Source: R-RK-3 sp963834945 (GTDB lineage: Bacteria > Pseudomonadota > Alphaproteobacteria > Rhizobiales > Rhodomicrobiaceae). From it: a stretch of 64,000 bases of DNA. This document shows, one piece after another, positions 39,042 to 47,601 of this stretch (within the stretch, counting starts at the first letter, position 1; the number at the start of each line of letters is the position of its first letter). Where the stretch lies: positions 434,001 through 498,000 of the forward strand of contig CAWIDT010000005.1 in NCBI GenBank assembly GCA_963834945.1, read 5' to 3'. The position numbers were made by a program, and so were the translations under genes. The notes under the pieces were generated by a model that saw only the letters and a program-made list of their open reading frames with translations, did not search any database and was not told the DNA's origin.

Positions 39042-39937
39042 ATGACATTGAGAACCATCCTGTCGGCATCACATCGATCGCGGGTCGCGTCGTCGCAAGT
39101 CCGGCGCAGGCCGGGGAAAACGCGGTGGCGCCACTGAAGGTCACATCGGTCGAATTCACCTCGACCCCGGCGCCTGCCAACGCCCTGGAAATGACCCAGC
39201 CCTATACGAGCTCGGAGGCGGTGGTGACACTCGCCGACGGCAGCAAGAAGACATTCCCGCTCACCTATCGCGTCCTGCACCGCTCGGGCGATTGTGTCGG
39301 CGGCTGGTATGCCGGGCTGGTGGTCGACAAAGGCGGACAGCCGATCACGCAGTCGGCGCCCGACGCCAAGGGCAACATCGCGCGCGGCCCGCTCTTCTCC
39401 CCCGGGCGCGGATGGCATCTCGATGCTCGTCGTCCCCGGCGCCAAGGTGGATGGGGTCAAGGGCCACACCGTATTCCTGATCAATCATCTGGAGTATGAG
39501 ACCGAGGCCGACAATTTCGATCCCAAAAAGCCGCCGGTGGACCTTTACGCCGCTCTGCCGATGGCGATGAACCTGACGGTACTCGACCAGGACCCGTCCA
39601 CAGGAGAACTCACGCCGGTCAAGATGGCGAACGTGCGCGCACGCTTTTCATCGGCGAGGACTCCGGAAATCACCTGAACAATTTCACCTGGGCCTTCAAT
39701 GTCGACAGCAAGACGCTGGCACGCATCTTCAGCGCGCCTGCGGGCGGCGAAAACACCGGCCTGAAGGTCTATGACGACGTCAACCGCCACGACTATCTAA
39801 CCGGCAACGTCCGGCACCCTGGCGCCGAAGAGGACCTGTCGAAATATCCCCCGGAGATCAAAGTGGAATTGCGCCGCCTGGTCGATGAGCACCGCATCGT
39901 CGGCTATTTTGACGGCCTGCCGGCGATGACGCGTTGA
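39042..39937 (+). pseudogene. PhoX/DUF839-type phosphatase remnant with internal deletion
   Basis: An ATG at 39042 opens a broken signal peptide (MTLRTILSAS), then RVVASPAQAGENAVAPLKV, EMTQPYTSSEAVVTLADGSK and FPLTYRVLHRSGD follow. After a shift near 39408 come GHTVFLINHLEYETEADNFD and MNLTVLDQDPSTGELTPVKM. After about 39640 the sequence jumps to FIGEDSGNHLNNFTWAFNVD and HRIVGYFDGLPAMTR. These are conserved N- and C-terminal blocks of PhoX-like enzymes, but the central 250 or so residues with most metal ligands are missing. Deletion, not only indels, so a pseudogene or assembly collapse. Confidence 0.65.
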
Positions 39938-39956
39938 GCCGGTGCCTCCGAGGCTG

Positions 39957-40057
39957 GAGCATTTTCCAGCAAAGTGGACGCCGGTTTGCGTCGAGAAAAC
40001 GCGACAAAACAAAGAATTAGAGCCGCGCTCCGATTCAATCGGAGCGGAAAAGGCTCT
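39957..40057. repeat. 101-bp mosaic palindromic repeat, copy 2
   Basis: This copy matches 1631-1731 in length and at 99 of 101 positions; the differences are T/C at positions 11 and 44 of the element. The second change affects the outer inverted repeat (GCATTTTC / GAAAACGC). It lies 20 bases after the end of the PhoX remnant, in the same orientation as copy 1. Confidence 0.9.
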
Positions 40058-40088
40058 GGGGAAATTCGCATCCTAAATCCGGCGCAGT

Positions 40089-40259
40089 TAGGCGCATGCG
40101 GCCCACCCCTCCCCCGGCCGCCTCCGGCGTCCGCCCACTCCCCCAAGGGGAGAGGGCAAAAAAAAGGAGTGTGAGTAATTACCGCTCTTTTTTAGCCCTC
40201 TCCCTTGATGGGAGAGGGCGGCGACGCAGTCGCCGGGTGAGGGTGGAGCTATGCGCCTA
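40089..40259. repeat. 171-bp REPIN-like inverted pair
   Basis: Two REP-like units face each other. The left unit reads CTCCCCCGGCCGCCTCCGGC followed by CTCCCCCAAGGGGAGAGGGC and a run of A. The right unit on the opposite strand reads CCCTCACCCGGCGACTGCGT followed by CTCCCATCAAGGGAGAGGGC and AAAAAAG. The pair is bounded by a perfect 9-bp inverted repeat TAGGCGCAT / ATGCGCCTA. No transposase is in the window. Short related pieces (TCTCCCATGGGGAGA) occur near 47521-47535. Confidence 0.75.
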
Positions 40260-40306
40260 CCCCGCGCGGGTGCTGGCGCAGCCACCGCGCGCCCCACTCC
40301 CGATGA

Positions 40307-40889
40307 TCACTTCGCCGGACAGGCCGCGCCTGCGTCGGCCCAGGCCTGGATCAGCGCGCCAAACTCTTTCTGCGTGCCCGGAACCGGGTCGCGGCCCGCT
40401 CCGGGCGACCAGCCCCAGCCGACCAGACTGTCCTCGGCCATGTGGTGGATGAGCGCCGCCATGTCCTTGCCGCCATTGCGCTCCGGGTCCTTGATCTGCT
40501 GGCAGATCTCGGCGAGCGATTTCTTCTGCCAGGCCATTTCAATGGGCGCCATGTGCCACTGCGGATGGCCCGGCACATGGGCGGGGTCGTAATTCGACTG
40601 CCCATGGCAAGTGAAGCAGCGCATCCCGACCGCGCCCAGATCGCCGTCGCCGCGCACGACCAGCGGCTGATGCGGATGCTCGTCATTGCCTTGCGTCGGG
40701 CGGTTGCCCGCCGGGTGGCAGTTCACGCAGCGCGGATTCTAGCAGGACCTTGCCCGCCTCGGTGAAGATCGCCGCGGCGCGCTGGTCCTTGTCCTTGATG
40801 CCCGAAAAGCTCTCGGGCGTACGCAGCTCGGCCGCCATCGCGCCCGACGCCAGAACCGAGACCGCGAACAGTGTGGCCACCCACTTCAT
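40307..40889 (-). CDS. Exported c-type cytochrome of the Ior-type oxidoreductase (one frameshift)
   Basis: The ATG at 40889 gives a signal peptide (MKWVATLFAVSVLASGAMA). One extra base at about 40739 shifts the frame; after correction the protein contains NPRCVNCHP and MRCFTCHGQ, two CxxCH haem sites. The C-terminal part has HPQWHMAPIEMAWQKKSLAE and ALIHHMAEDSLVGWGWSPG. Small cytochromes of this type are encoded next to isoquinoline 1-oxidoreductase-like enzymes and probably take electrons from them in the periplasm. It follows iorB after 13 bases. Confidence 0.75.
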
Positions 40890-40902
40890 CGTTCCCCCCG
40901 GT

Positions 40903-43074
40903 TCAGACATTGCCGACCCCGCGCGTGAACGGCAGTTCCTTGACGCGCTGGCCGGTCAGCTTGCCCCAGGCATTGGCAACGGCCGGCGCCAGCGGCGGCA
41001 CGCCCGGTTCGCCGACCCCGGTCGGATGCTCGGTCGAGGGCACAATATGCACTTCGATCTGCGGCATCTCGTGGATGCGCAGAATGCGGTAGCTGTTGAA
41101 GTTCGACTGCACCACCCGGCCTTTGTCGAGGTCGATGGCGCTGAACAAGGCGGCGGACAGGCCGTAGCCGACGCCTCCCTGCATCTGCGCGACGATCACA
41201 TCCGGATTGATCGGCTGCCCGCAATCGACGGCGACCCACACCTTCTCGACTTTCGGCAGCCCTTCGTCGCCCCGGCTGACCTCGGCCACCTGCGCCACAT
41301 AGGTGCCGAAGGATTTATGCACGGCGATGCCCCGCGCGCGGCCCTGCGGCATGGGCGACCCCCAGCCGGCTTTCTCCGCGACGAGATTGAGCACGCCGAG
41401 ATAGCGCGGCTCTTTCGCGAGCAGCTTACGGCGCAATTCCAGCTCGTCGATGCCCGCCGACGCGGCGAGCTCGTCGATGAAGGTCTCCACCACATAGGCC
41501 GTGTGGGTATGGCCGACCGAGCGCCACCACAGCGTCGGCACGCCGACCTCTTCCCGGTGCACCGAGACGCGCATATTCGGGATGGTATAAGGCGCGTCGC
41601 TGGCGCCCTCGATCATGGTTTCGTCGAGGCCGTTTTTGATCACCATCTCCTCGAAGGGCGTGCCGAACATGAAGGACTGTCCGGCGGCGGCCTGGTCCCA
41701 GGCTTCGATGGTGCCGTCCTTTACGGTGCCGCGCAGCCGGTGCACGAAGATCGGCCGGTAGCGGCCGCCCTTAATGTCGTCCTCGCGGCTCCACATGATC
41801 TTGATCGGCCCCTGGTGCTTGGCGCCCTTGAGGACGAAAGCCGCTTCCGCCGCCATGTCGGCACCGGGCGTGGCGCGCCGGCCGAAACTGCCGCCGGCAA
41901 ACACCGTCTTGATGGCTACCTGCTCGGGTTTGAGGTCCAGGATCTTCCCGACAAACACTTGATCCAGCGTCTGCAATTGCGAGCCGAAGATCAACTCAAC
42001 GCCGTCGCCCGTGCGGTGAATGACGCAGTCATTGGGCTCCAGCGGCGCGTGGGCGAGATAGGGGAACACATAGGTCGACTCGACCAATTTGCCCGCTCCC
42101 TTGAGTGCGCCTTCCGCATCGCCGTCATTGCGCGCCACGAGGCCGACGGTTTTCACCTTGTCCTTGTATTGCGAGATGATCTCGTCCGACGAGCGCGCTT
42201 CGGTGCCGCTGTCATCCCATTCCACCTTCACCGCGTTGGCGCCCTTGCGCGCCTGCCAATAGCCTTTGGCGAGCACCGCGACACCCGACGGAACGGCAAA
42301 GGCTTCGACGACGCCGTTCACGCCAAGCGCGGCGCTGGCATCGAAGCTCTTGACCTTGGCGCCAAAGCGCGCCGGACGTGCGATCACGCAGGTCAGCATG
42401 TCCGGTAGCTTGACGTCGATGGTGAAGATCGCCTCGCCATTGGTCTTGGGCAGGACGTCGACCTTGGGGAAGCTCTTGCCGATATAGATCCACTGTTCCG
42501 GCGTCTTCGGCGTGGCGGGCGCCGTCAGCTGGATGGCGGCCGCCTTCTCGCACATGGCGCCGAAATCGGCCGATTTGTCGGTGCCATGCTTGATCACGCC
42601 GCCCTCGATCTTGATCTCGGACGCGGGGACGCCCCAGTCCTTCGCGGCGGCCTGGACGAGATGCGCCCTCGCCTCGGCACCCGCCTGACGGATCTGGTCC
42701 CAGGAGCTGAACATGGCGGTGGAACCACCGGTGCCCTGCGCGCCGAACGCGGAATTGGCGTATTTCGTCACATCGGCGGGCGCGTGCTCCACCTTGATCT
42801 GGTCGCGGGAGGCGTCCAGCTCATCGGCGATCATGGTGGCAAAACCGGTGAACGGCCCCTGGCCCATTTCCAGATGCTTGCACAGGATCGTCACCACATT
42901 GTCGGGCGTGATGCGGATGAAGGCGTTCGGCATGAAATCCGCTGCGGGCGCAGCCATGGCACGCCCGGCGATGCCGCGCGGATCGAAGTGGAAGCCGATG
43001 ACAAGCCCGAGCCCCGCCGCCCCGGCGCCTTTCAAAAAGGCGCGGCGGCTCGCTTTCGTTTCGCTGAGGGTCAT
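40903..43074 (-). CDS. iorB: Isoquinoline 1-oxidoreductase-type molybdenum hydroxylase, large subunit
   Basis: Protein of 723 residues from the ATG at 43074, overlapping the end of iorA. The N-terminus has a twin-arginine signal (SRRAFLKGAGAAGLGLVIGF), so the enzyme is exported folded. Family blocks include ILCKHLEMGQGPFTGFATMI, AQGTGGSTAMFSSWDQIRQA, VFAGGSFGRRATPGADMAAE and DCGQPINPDVIVAQMQGGVG, which bind the molybdopterin cofactor. It should hydroxylate a heteroaromatic or aldehyde substrate; the substrate is not known. Electrons would pass to the IorA iron-sulfur clusters and then to the downstream cytochrome. The frame is intact. Confidence 0.88.
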   Translation of the reverse strand: MTLSETKASRRAFLKGAGAAGLGLVIGFHFDPRGIAGRAMAAPAADFMPNAFIRITPDNVVTILCKHLEMGQGPFTGFATMIADELDASRDQIKVEHAPADVTKYANSAFGAQGTGGSTAMFSSWDQIRQAGAEARAHLVQAAAKDWGVPASEIKIEGGVIKHGTDKSADFGAMCEKAAAIQLTAPATPKTPEQWIYIGKSFPKVDVLPKTNGEAIFTIDVKLPDMLTCVIARPARFGAKVKSFDASAALGVNGVVEAFAVPSGVAVLAKGYWQARKGANAVKVEWDDSGTEARSSDEIISQYKDKVKTVGLVARNDGDAEGALKGAGKLVESTYVFPYLAHAPLEPNDCVIHRTGDGVELIFGSQLQTLDQVFVGKILDLKPEQVAIKTVFAGGSFGRRATPGADMAAEAAFVLKGAKHQGPIKIMWSREDDIKGGRYRPIFVHRLRGTVKDGTIEAWDQAAAGQSFMFGTPFEEMVIKNGLDETMIEGASDAPYTIPNMRVSVHREEVGVPTLWWRSVGHTHTAYVVETFIDELAASAGIDELELRRKLLAKEPRYLGVLNLVAEKAGWGSPMPQGRARGIAVHKSFGTYVAQVAEVSRGDEGLPKVEKVWVAVDCGQPINPDVIVAQMQGGVGYGLSAALFSAIDLDKGRVVQSNFNSYRILRIHEMPQIEVHIVPSTEHPTGVGEPGVPPLAPAVANAWGKLTGQRVKELPFTRGVGNV

Positions 43075-43076
43075 GA

Positions 43077-43538
43077 TCAGGCCTCCATGCGCTTGGCTGC
43101 GTCGTGAATGGCGGCGCGGATGCGGACATAGGTGGCGCAGCGGCACAGATTGCCGTTCATGGCCAGGTTGATGTCGTCATCGCTCGGCTTGGGAATTTCG
43201 CTGAGCAGGGCGACGGCGGAAACGATCTGGCCGGACTGGCAATAGCCGCATTGGGGCACATCAAGCGCGTTCCATGCGGCCTGCACGGCTTCGACCTCCT
43301 TGCCGGACAGCCCTTCGATGGTGGTGATCTCGGCGCCGTCGAGCGCCGAAATCGGGGTGACGCAGGAGCGCGTCGGATTGCCGTTGATCATCACGGTGCA
43401 GGCGCCGCACTGCGCGACGCCGCAGCCGAATTTGGTACCGGTCAGGCCGACTTCGTCCCGGATGGCCCACAAAAGCGGTGTGTCTCCATCCAGATCGAGC
43501 GTATGGCTCTGACCGTTTAGGGTCAGCGTAACAGACAT
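43077..43538 (-). CDS. iorA: Isoquinoline 1-oxidoreductase-type small subunit, two [2Fe-2S] clusters
   Basis: Protein of 153 residues. The plant-type cluster is bound by C39, C44, C47 (CGVAQCGACTV) and C59. The second, helical cluster is bound by C97 and C100 (QCGYCQSG) and C132 and C134 (LCRCATY). It has no signal peptide, so it should be carried out of the cell with IorB by the Tat system. It is the first gene of the iorA-iorB-cytochrome operon. Confidence 0.92.
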   Translation of the reverse strand: MSVTLTLNGQSHTLDLDGDTPLLWAIRDEVGLTGTKFGCGVAQCGACTVMINGNPTRSCVTPISALDGAEITTIEGLSGKEVEAVQAAWNALDVPQCGYCQSGQIVSAVALLSEIPKPSDDDINLAMNGNLCRCATYVRIRAAIHDAAKRMEA

Positions 43539-43651
43539 TGGGGGGTGGCCTCTGATGAGGTTTGATTGCAGTCTCGTGCAGGCAGTTTATCCCGACATCG
43601 GCTCGTGGCAAGCGTTAACCGGAAGGTTCACGGCAATGTTGCATTGACGCG

Positions 43652-44381
43652 TTGGGCTTGGCCGTGACCTCGCTCAGGGCTGAATTCCGGAAGCAATTGG
43701 CCTTGGACTTATTCGCGCTCAGCTACGTTTGCGCAAGCGACCCGCTCTGGAAGCGGTCGATGATGCGCGCCATCGAAAACCTTTCCGGCCGGCGCAAGCT
43801 TTTGCCGGTGTACCGGGAATGGAGCGCCCTTGCGTCGGGCAATCCCGGATGACGAGCCTGCTTCTCGATCTGCTTGCCACCCGGCTGAGCCTGTCCAGCC
43901 CCGCCTGGCCACCCGCTATTCCGGCGGACGCACCGCTGGCGATCGTCGCCAACCACCCGTTCCGCATCGGCGATGGCATCGTTATTCTGGCATGGGCCGA
44001 ACCGCTGGGCCGCCCGTTCCGGGTATTGATCAACAGCGACTTCATGAAGATTCCCGAAATCCGCCCCTTTGCCTTGCCGATCGATTTTTCCCCGACCCGG
44101 CAGGCGATCCAGACCAATCTGGAAACCCGGAACGCCGCCTGGCGCGCGCTGAAGCAGGGCGTGACGCTCGTCGTTTTCCCGGCTGGGGCGTCGCGACCCC
44201 CGATAGAGCCTTCGGCAAGCCGGAGGAGCTGCCATGGAAGACTTTTACCGCCTGGCTCATCCAGGATGCCCAGGCCAGCGTCCTGCCAGTCTATTTCGAG
44301 GGCCAGAACGGCGCGCTGTTCCACTTCGTCGGCCGCTATAGCCTTGAGCTGCGTCTGACGCTGCTGGTATCCGAAGCTTGA
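43652..44381 (+). pseudogene. Lysophospholipid acyltransferase-like gene, frameshifted and truncated
   Basis: A TTG or GTG start near 43652-43664 opens DPLWKRSMMRAIENLSGRRK. The frame changes near 43840 to LAIVANHPFRIGDGIVILAW, where NHPF takes the place of the usual NHxxxxD motif (H and D present in NHPFRIGD). INSDFMKIPEIRPFALPIDF follows. After a shift near 44195 comes ELPWKTFTAWLIQDAQASVL and VYFEGQNGALFHFVG, ending LTLLVSEA. Relatives continue for about 40 more residues, which are absent here. The end abuts a fragment of another gene on the other strand, so this is a break rather than only a sequencing slip. Confidence 0.55.
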
Positions 44382-44594
44382 GCAACTCCTTCACCAACGC
44401 GTGCTGCGCCGCGATGACCGAAGCGCCGATCGACGCCCGTCTGCTGAGAGCCTCCGGCGAGCACGTTGCCGGGAAGCGTGGAGCCACCATAGACGAACGA
44501 AACCCGCTCCATCGGAAGCCCAAGCCGATCGGCGGCCACCTGGGTCTGCGCGGTCGCCGTACCCAGTCCCATTTCGTGCGGTGGGGCCGGTCAA
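44380..44594 (-). pseudogene. Fragment of a xanthine dehydrogenase-family molybdopterin subunit
   Basis: About 70 codons on the minus strand read PPHEMGLGTATAQTQVAADR, LGLPMERVSFVYGGSTLPGN and VLAGGSQQT, then after one frame change ASIGASVIAAQHALVKELLK. This is the stretch around the GTGT..Q and GGSQ motifs near the molybdenum site in large subunits of this family. No start, end or remaining domains are present. It is not copied from the nearby iorB gene, whose equivalent region differs. Confidence 0.6.
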
Positions 44595-44694
44595 AGTTGT
44601 GAGCCGCTGCGGACGATCGGCGCCCACCGAAAGCCTAACTCGGCATCGCGAATTTGTGCCTCGCACCGTGAGACTTTGTCGCGGCACCAGACAC

Positions 44695-45570
44695 TTAGCG
44701 GATGGTGGCGATGCCGCTCAGCCTGGCCCTGTGCTCTTGGCCCAGCGGCAATCCAGCTGCGGCGACGTTGGCGCGCAGATGAGCGCGCCGAGACGTCCCC
44801 GGAATGAGCAGGATGTTCGGGCTGCGACTTAGCAGCCAGGCCAGCGCGACGCTTTGCGGCGATTGCCCCATCTCATCGGCCACCTGGCTCAGTTCCTCCG
44901 TTTGCAGCGGGGTGAAGCCGCCGAGCGGGAAGTAGGGAACATAGGCGATGCCGTCCTCGGCCAGCGCATCGATCATGGCGTCGTCGTCGCGATGGACGAG
45001 ATTGTAGTGGTTCTGAACGCACACCACCGAAGCGATGTCGCGCGCGATCCGCACCTGCCCTGCATCGACGGTGCTGACGCCGATATGATCGATCAGCCCC
45101 TCCTCCTGCATCTGCCGCATGACCCGCATCGGCGCCGCGATGTCGTCCTTGGGGCCGCCCATGCGCAGATTGGCGATCGCCATCCGCTCGAGACCGAGAC
45201 GCTGGAGATTATCCTCGACGGACTTGCGCAGGAAATCCGGGCTGCGGTCGAGGACCCAGCCGCCCTTCTCGTCGCGCCACGCCCCGATCTTGGTGACGAG
45301 CGTCAGATGCGGCGGATATGGGAAGAGCGCCTCGCGGATCAGGCGGTTGGTCACATGCGGACCATAGTAGTCGCTGGTGTCGATATGGTCGATGCCAAGC
45401 TCCGGAGCCTCGCGCAAGACGGCACGCGCCTCGTCGGGGTCCTTGGGCCCGCCGAACACATGCGGACCGGCAAGTTGCATCGCGCCATAGCCCATCCGGT
45501 TGACCACAAGGGATGTGCCGGGGAAGGTGAAACGGCCGGCGGCCGCTGCCGGGGACTGGTTGCTCATCAA
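44695..45570 (-). CDS. Aldo/keto reductase
   Basis: Protein of 291 residues. The fold is shown by GIDHIDTSDYYGPHVTNRLI (with D and Y of the active site), LVTKIGAWRDEKGGW (active-site K), a block with DHIGVSTVDAGQVRIA and a C-terminal LIPGTSRRAHLRANVAAAGL that binds NADP. It reduces carbonyl compounds with NADPH; the substrate is not known. It lies 166 bases downstream of the FadR-type gene on the same strand. The frame is intact. Confidence 0.9.
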   Translation of the reverse strand: MMSNQSPAAAAGRFTFPGTSLVVNRMGYGAMQLAGPHVFGGPKDPDEARAVLREAPELGIDHIDTSDYYGPHVTNRLIREALFPYPPHLTLVTKIGAWRDEKGGWVLDRSPDFLRKSVEDNLQRLGLERMAIANLRMGGPKDDIAAPMRVMRQMQEEGLIDHIGVSTVDAGQVRIARDIASVVCVQNHYNLVHRDDDAMIDALAEDGIAYVPYFPLGGFTPLQTEELSQVADEMGQSPQSVALAWLLSRSPNILLIPGTSRRAHLRANVAAAGLPLGQEHRARLSGIATIR

Positions 45571-45665
45571 GGCTCTCCATTCTTCCGACCGATATGGCTG
45601 ATCCGCTGAGCCTTGATAATCGGGGTTGACGCGAATAGCGTGTTCGCGGTGCCGAACAATGGCCA

Positions 45666-45700
45666 GAGCACGCTCGGGAAAAGTGGACGCCGGTTATCCC
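45666..45700. repeat. Degenerate partial copy of the mosaic repeat
   Basis: GAGCACGCTCGGGAAAAGTG followed by GACGCCGGTTATCCC shares the AAAGTGGACGCCGGTT core with the two 101-bp elements. Its flanks GGGA / TCCC replace the TTTTC / GAAAA arms. The second hairpin is missing. Confidence 0.5.
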
Positions 45701-45736
45701 TTATTCCTGTTGTGGACGTTCGGCCTGCTCGGCATT

Positions 45737-46513
45737 CTATGCGCCGCGCAGAAAACCGGAAGCTATCCTGGCTTCGACGCTCACCATATAGTCCCGGGCA
45801 GCCGCCATGTGGTCCGCCGTGATCCGGCGCGCGGCCTCCGCATCGCCGGTTCGGAGCGCCCGCATCAGCGGGATCTGATAATGCAGAGCGGTACCGCGCA
45901 GCTCCGGATGCGGGAGGTCGTAGATCCGCCCGCACACCGCCATTTCGCGAAGCAGCTTCTGTAGAAAGCGGCAGATGAAGCCCAGCACGGGATTGGGGCA
46001 GAGCGCGGCGAGCACGGTATGGAAATCGAGTTCGGCCATGCGCTGATGATAGTCCTCTTCCGCGGTTTTTGGCAGCGCGTCATAGATCCGCATGGTGCCC
46101 TCGAGCTGGGCAATATCGTTATCGCCGAGCCGCCCTGCGACCGAGGCCGCGAGTTCAGGTTCCAGTTCGCAGCGCACGGCGTAGACGTCGATAATGGTGG
46201 GTGTACGGAAGAAAAAATAATTGGAAAGCAGCGACATCGACAGTTCGGCGCCGATCTCGGCGAGGAAAACACCGCCGCCCGGTCCGGTGCGGGTGCGGAT
46301 CACCCCTTGCGAGCGGAGCGCGCTCAGCGCCTCGCGGACGGAACCCTTGGAAGCGCCGAAGATCGCCATCAGCGCGCGTTCGGCAGGCAGGCGGTCGCCC
46401 GGACGCAAGCCGCGCTCGACGATCATCTCCTTGATCTGCTCGCTGATACTGTTCTGACGCCGCCGCCGCGGTGCAGGACGTGAAGGAGGCGGCGGTTCGA
46501 ACGGCTTACTCAT
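45737..46513 (-). CDS. FadR/GntR-family transcriptional regulator
   Basis: Protein of 258 residues from the ATG at 46513 (MSKPFEPPPPSRPAPRRRRQ). The winged helix is EQIKEMIVERGLRPGDRLPA followed by FGASKGSVREALSALRSQGV. The C-terminal FCD domain (about 110-245) has the metal-binding pattern with D and H residues in AELDFHTVLAALCPNP and ITADHMAAARDYM. The start overlaps the end of the ABC ATPase gene by eight bases, so it is the last gene of the dipeptide transport operon and may control it. Confidence 0.88.
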   Translation of the reverse strand: MSKPFEPPPPSRPAPRRRRQNSISEQIKEMIVERGLRPGDRLPAERALMAIFGASKGSVREALSALRSQGVIRTRTGPGGGVFLAEIGAELSMSLLSNYFFFRTPTIIDVYAVRCELEPELAASVAGRLGDNDIAQLEGTMRIYDALPKTAEEDYHQRMAELDFHTVLAALCPNPVLGFICRFLQKLLREMAVCGRIYDLPHPELRGTALHYQIPLMRALRTGDAEAARRITADHMAAARDYMVSVEARIASGFLRGA

Positions 46514-47479
46514 GGCCGTCCAGCGGATGCCAGCAGGCGGCGGCTTGGCGACCGGCCGATTCCAAGAGCGGTCGCCGCTCCCGGCACAGCGCATCCGCAC
46601 GCGGACAGCGGGAGGCGAAAGCGCAGCCCGGTGGGGGCCTCAGCGGATCAGGCAGCTCGGCCAGGTGCTCCTCGGCCTCGATCCGGCGCAGCGCCAGGGC
46701 TCGGCGCGGAGCGCATCAACAGCGCGGTATAATGATGACGGGGATGGGCGTAAGATGTCGCGCGCCGTGCCGATTTCGACGATCCGCCCGAAATACATCA
46801 CCGCCACCCTGTCGCAGACGCTTTCGATGACGCTCAGATCGTGGCTGATGAAGATGTAGGTCAAGCCGAACTCCGTCTTCAGCCGGTCGAGCAGGTTCAA
46901 AACCTGGCCTTGCACGGAAACGTCGAGGGCCGAGACCGGCTCGTCGAGCACGATCACGCGGGCATCTGCTGCTAGAGCCCTGGCGATGCCGATACGCTGC
47001 GCCTGGCCGCCGGAGAATTCATGCGGATAGCGTTCGAGGAATTCCGTGCGCAGGCCGACCGCCGCCAGCAGTTCAGCCAGCTTCGCCTCACGCGCCGCCT
47101 TCCCCAGACCGCGCAGACGGATCATCGGCGCTTCCAGAGTCTGGCGGATGGTTTTTCGCGGGTTGAGCGAGGCCACCGGGTCCTGGAACACATATTGAAT
47201 GTGCTTTGCGAGGGCGCGCGGATCGCTGCCGGCGAGATCAGTGACATCGCGGCCTTCGAGCCGGATCGTGCCTGCGGTTGGCCGGTCCAGCCCGACTAGC
47301 ATCCGGGCGAGCGTGGTCTTGCCGCAGCCGGACTTGCCGACAATGCCGAGCGTCTCGCCTTCCTCGACAGTGAGATCGGCGCTCTGCACCGCGTGGACGG
47401 CGGGGAGGTGGCCGCCGAACAGCGTCCGCCCACCGCCGAATGTACGGGTCAGCCCCGAAGCTTCAACGGCTGCGCTCAT
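46506..47479 (-). CDS. dppF: Dipeptide/oligopeptide ABC transporter ATPase, DppF type (frameshifts near the end)
   Basis: Starts MSAAVEASGLTRTFGGGRTL. Walker A is GKSGCGKTT, the signature is FSGGQAQRIGIARAL, and Walker B ends VIVLDEPVSALD. Near 46690-46750 the frame breaks, then resumes as ALRRIEAEEHLAELPDPLRP and PPGCAFASRCPRADALCRER with CWHPLDGHE at a TAA at 46506. The cysteines C-A-F..C-P..C..C match the C-terminal cluster of oligopeptide ATPases. The frameshifts are likely sequence errors. Confidence 0.85.
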
Positions 47480-47601
47480 GATGCCCCTCCCAGTTTGGCG
47501 GGCGATGCCGCGATCTTACCTCTCCCATGGGGAGACCTCTGCGAATTGCAGTGTCTTCCATGGTTGAGGGGGATTTCGCCGGGTTGTCCACTTCATCGGC
47601 C

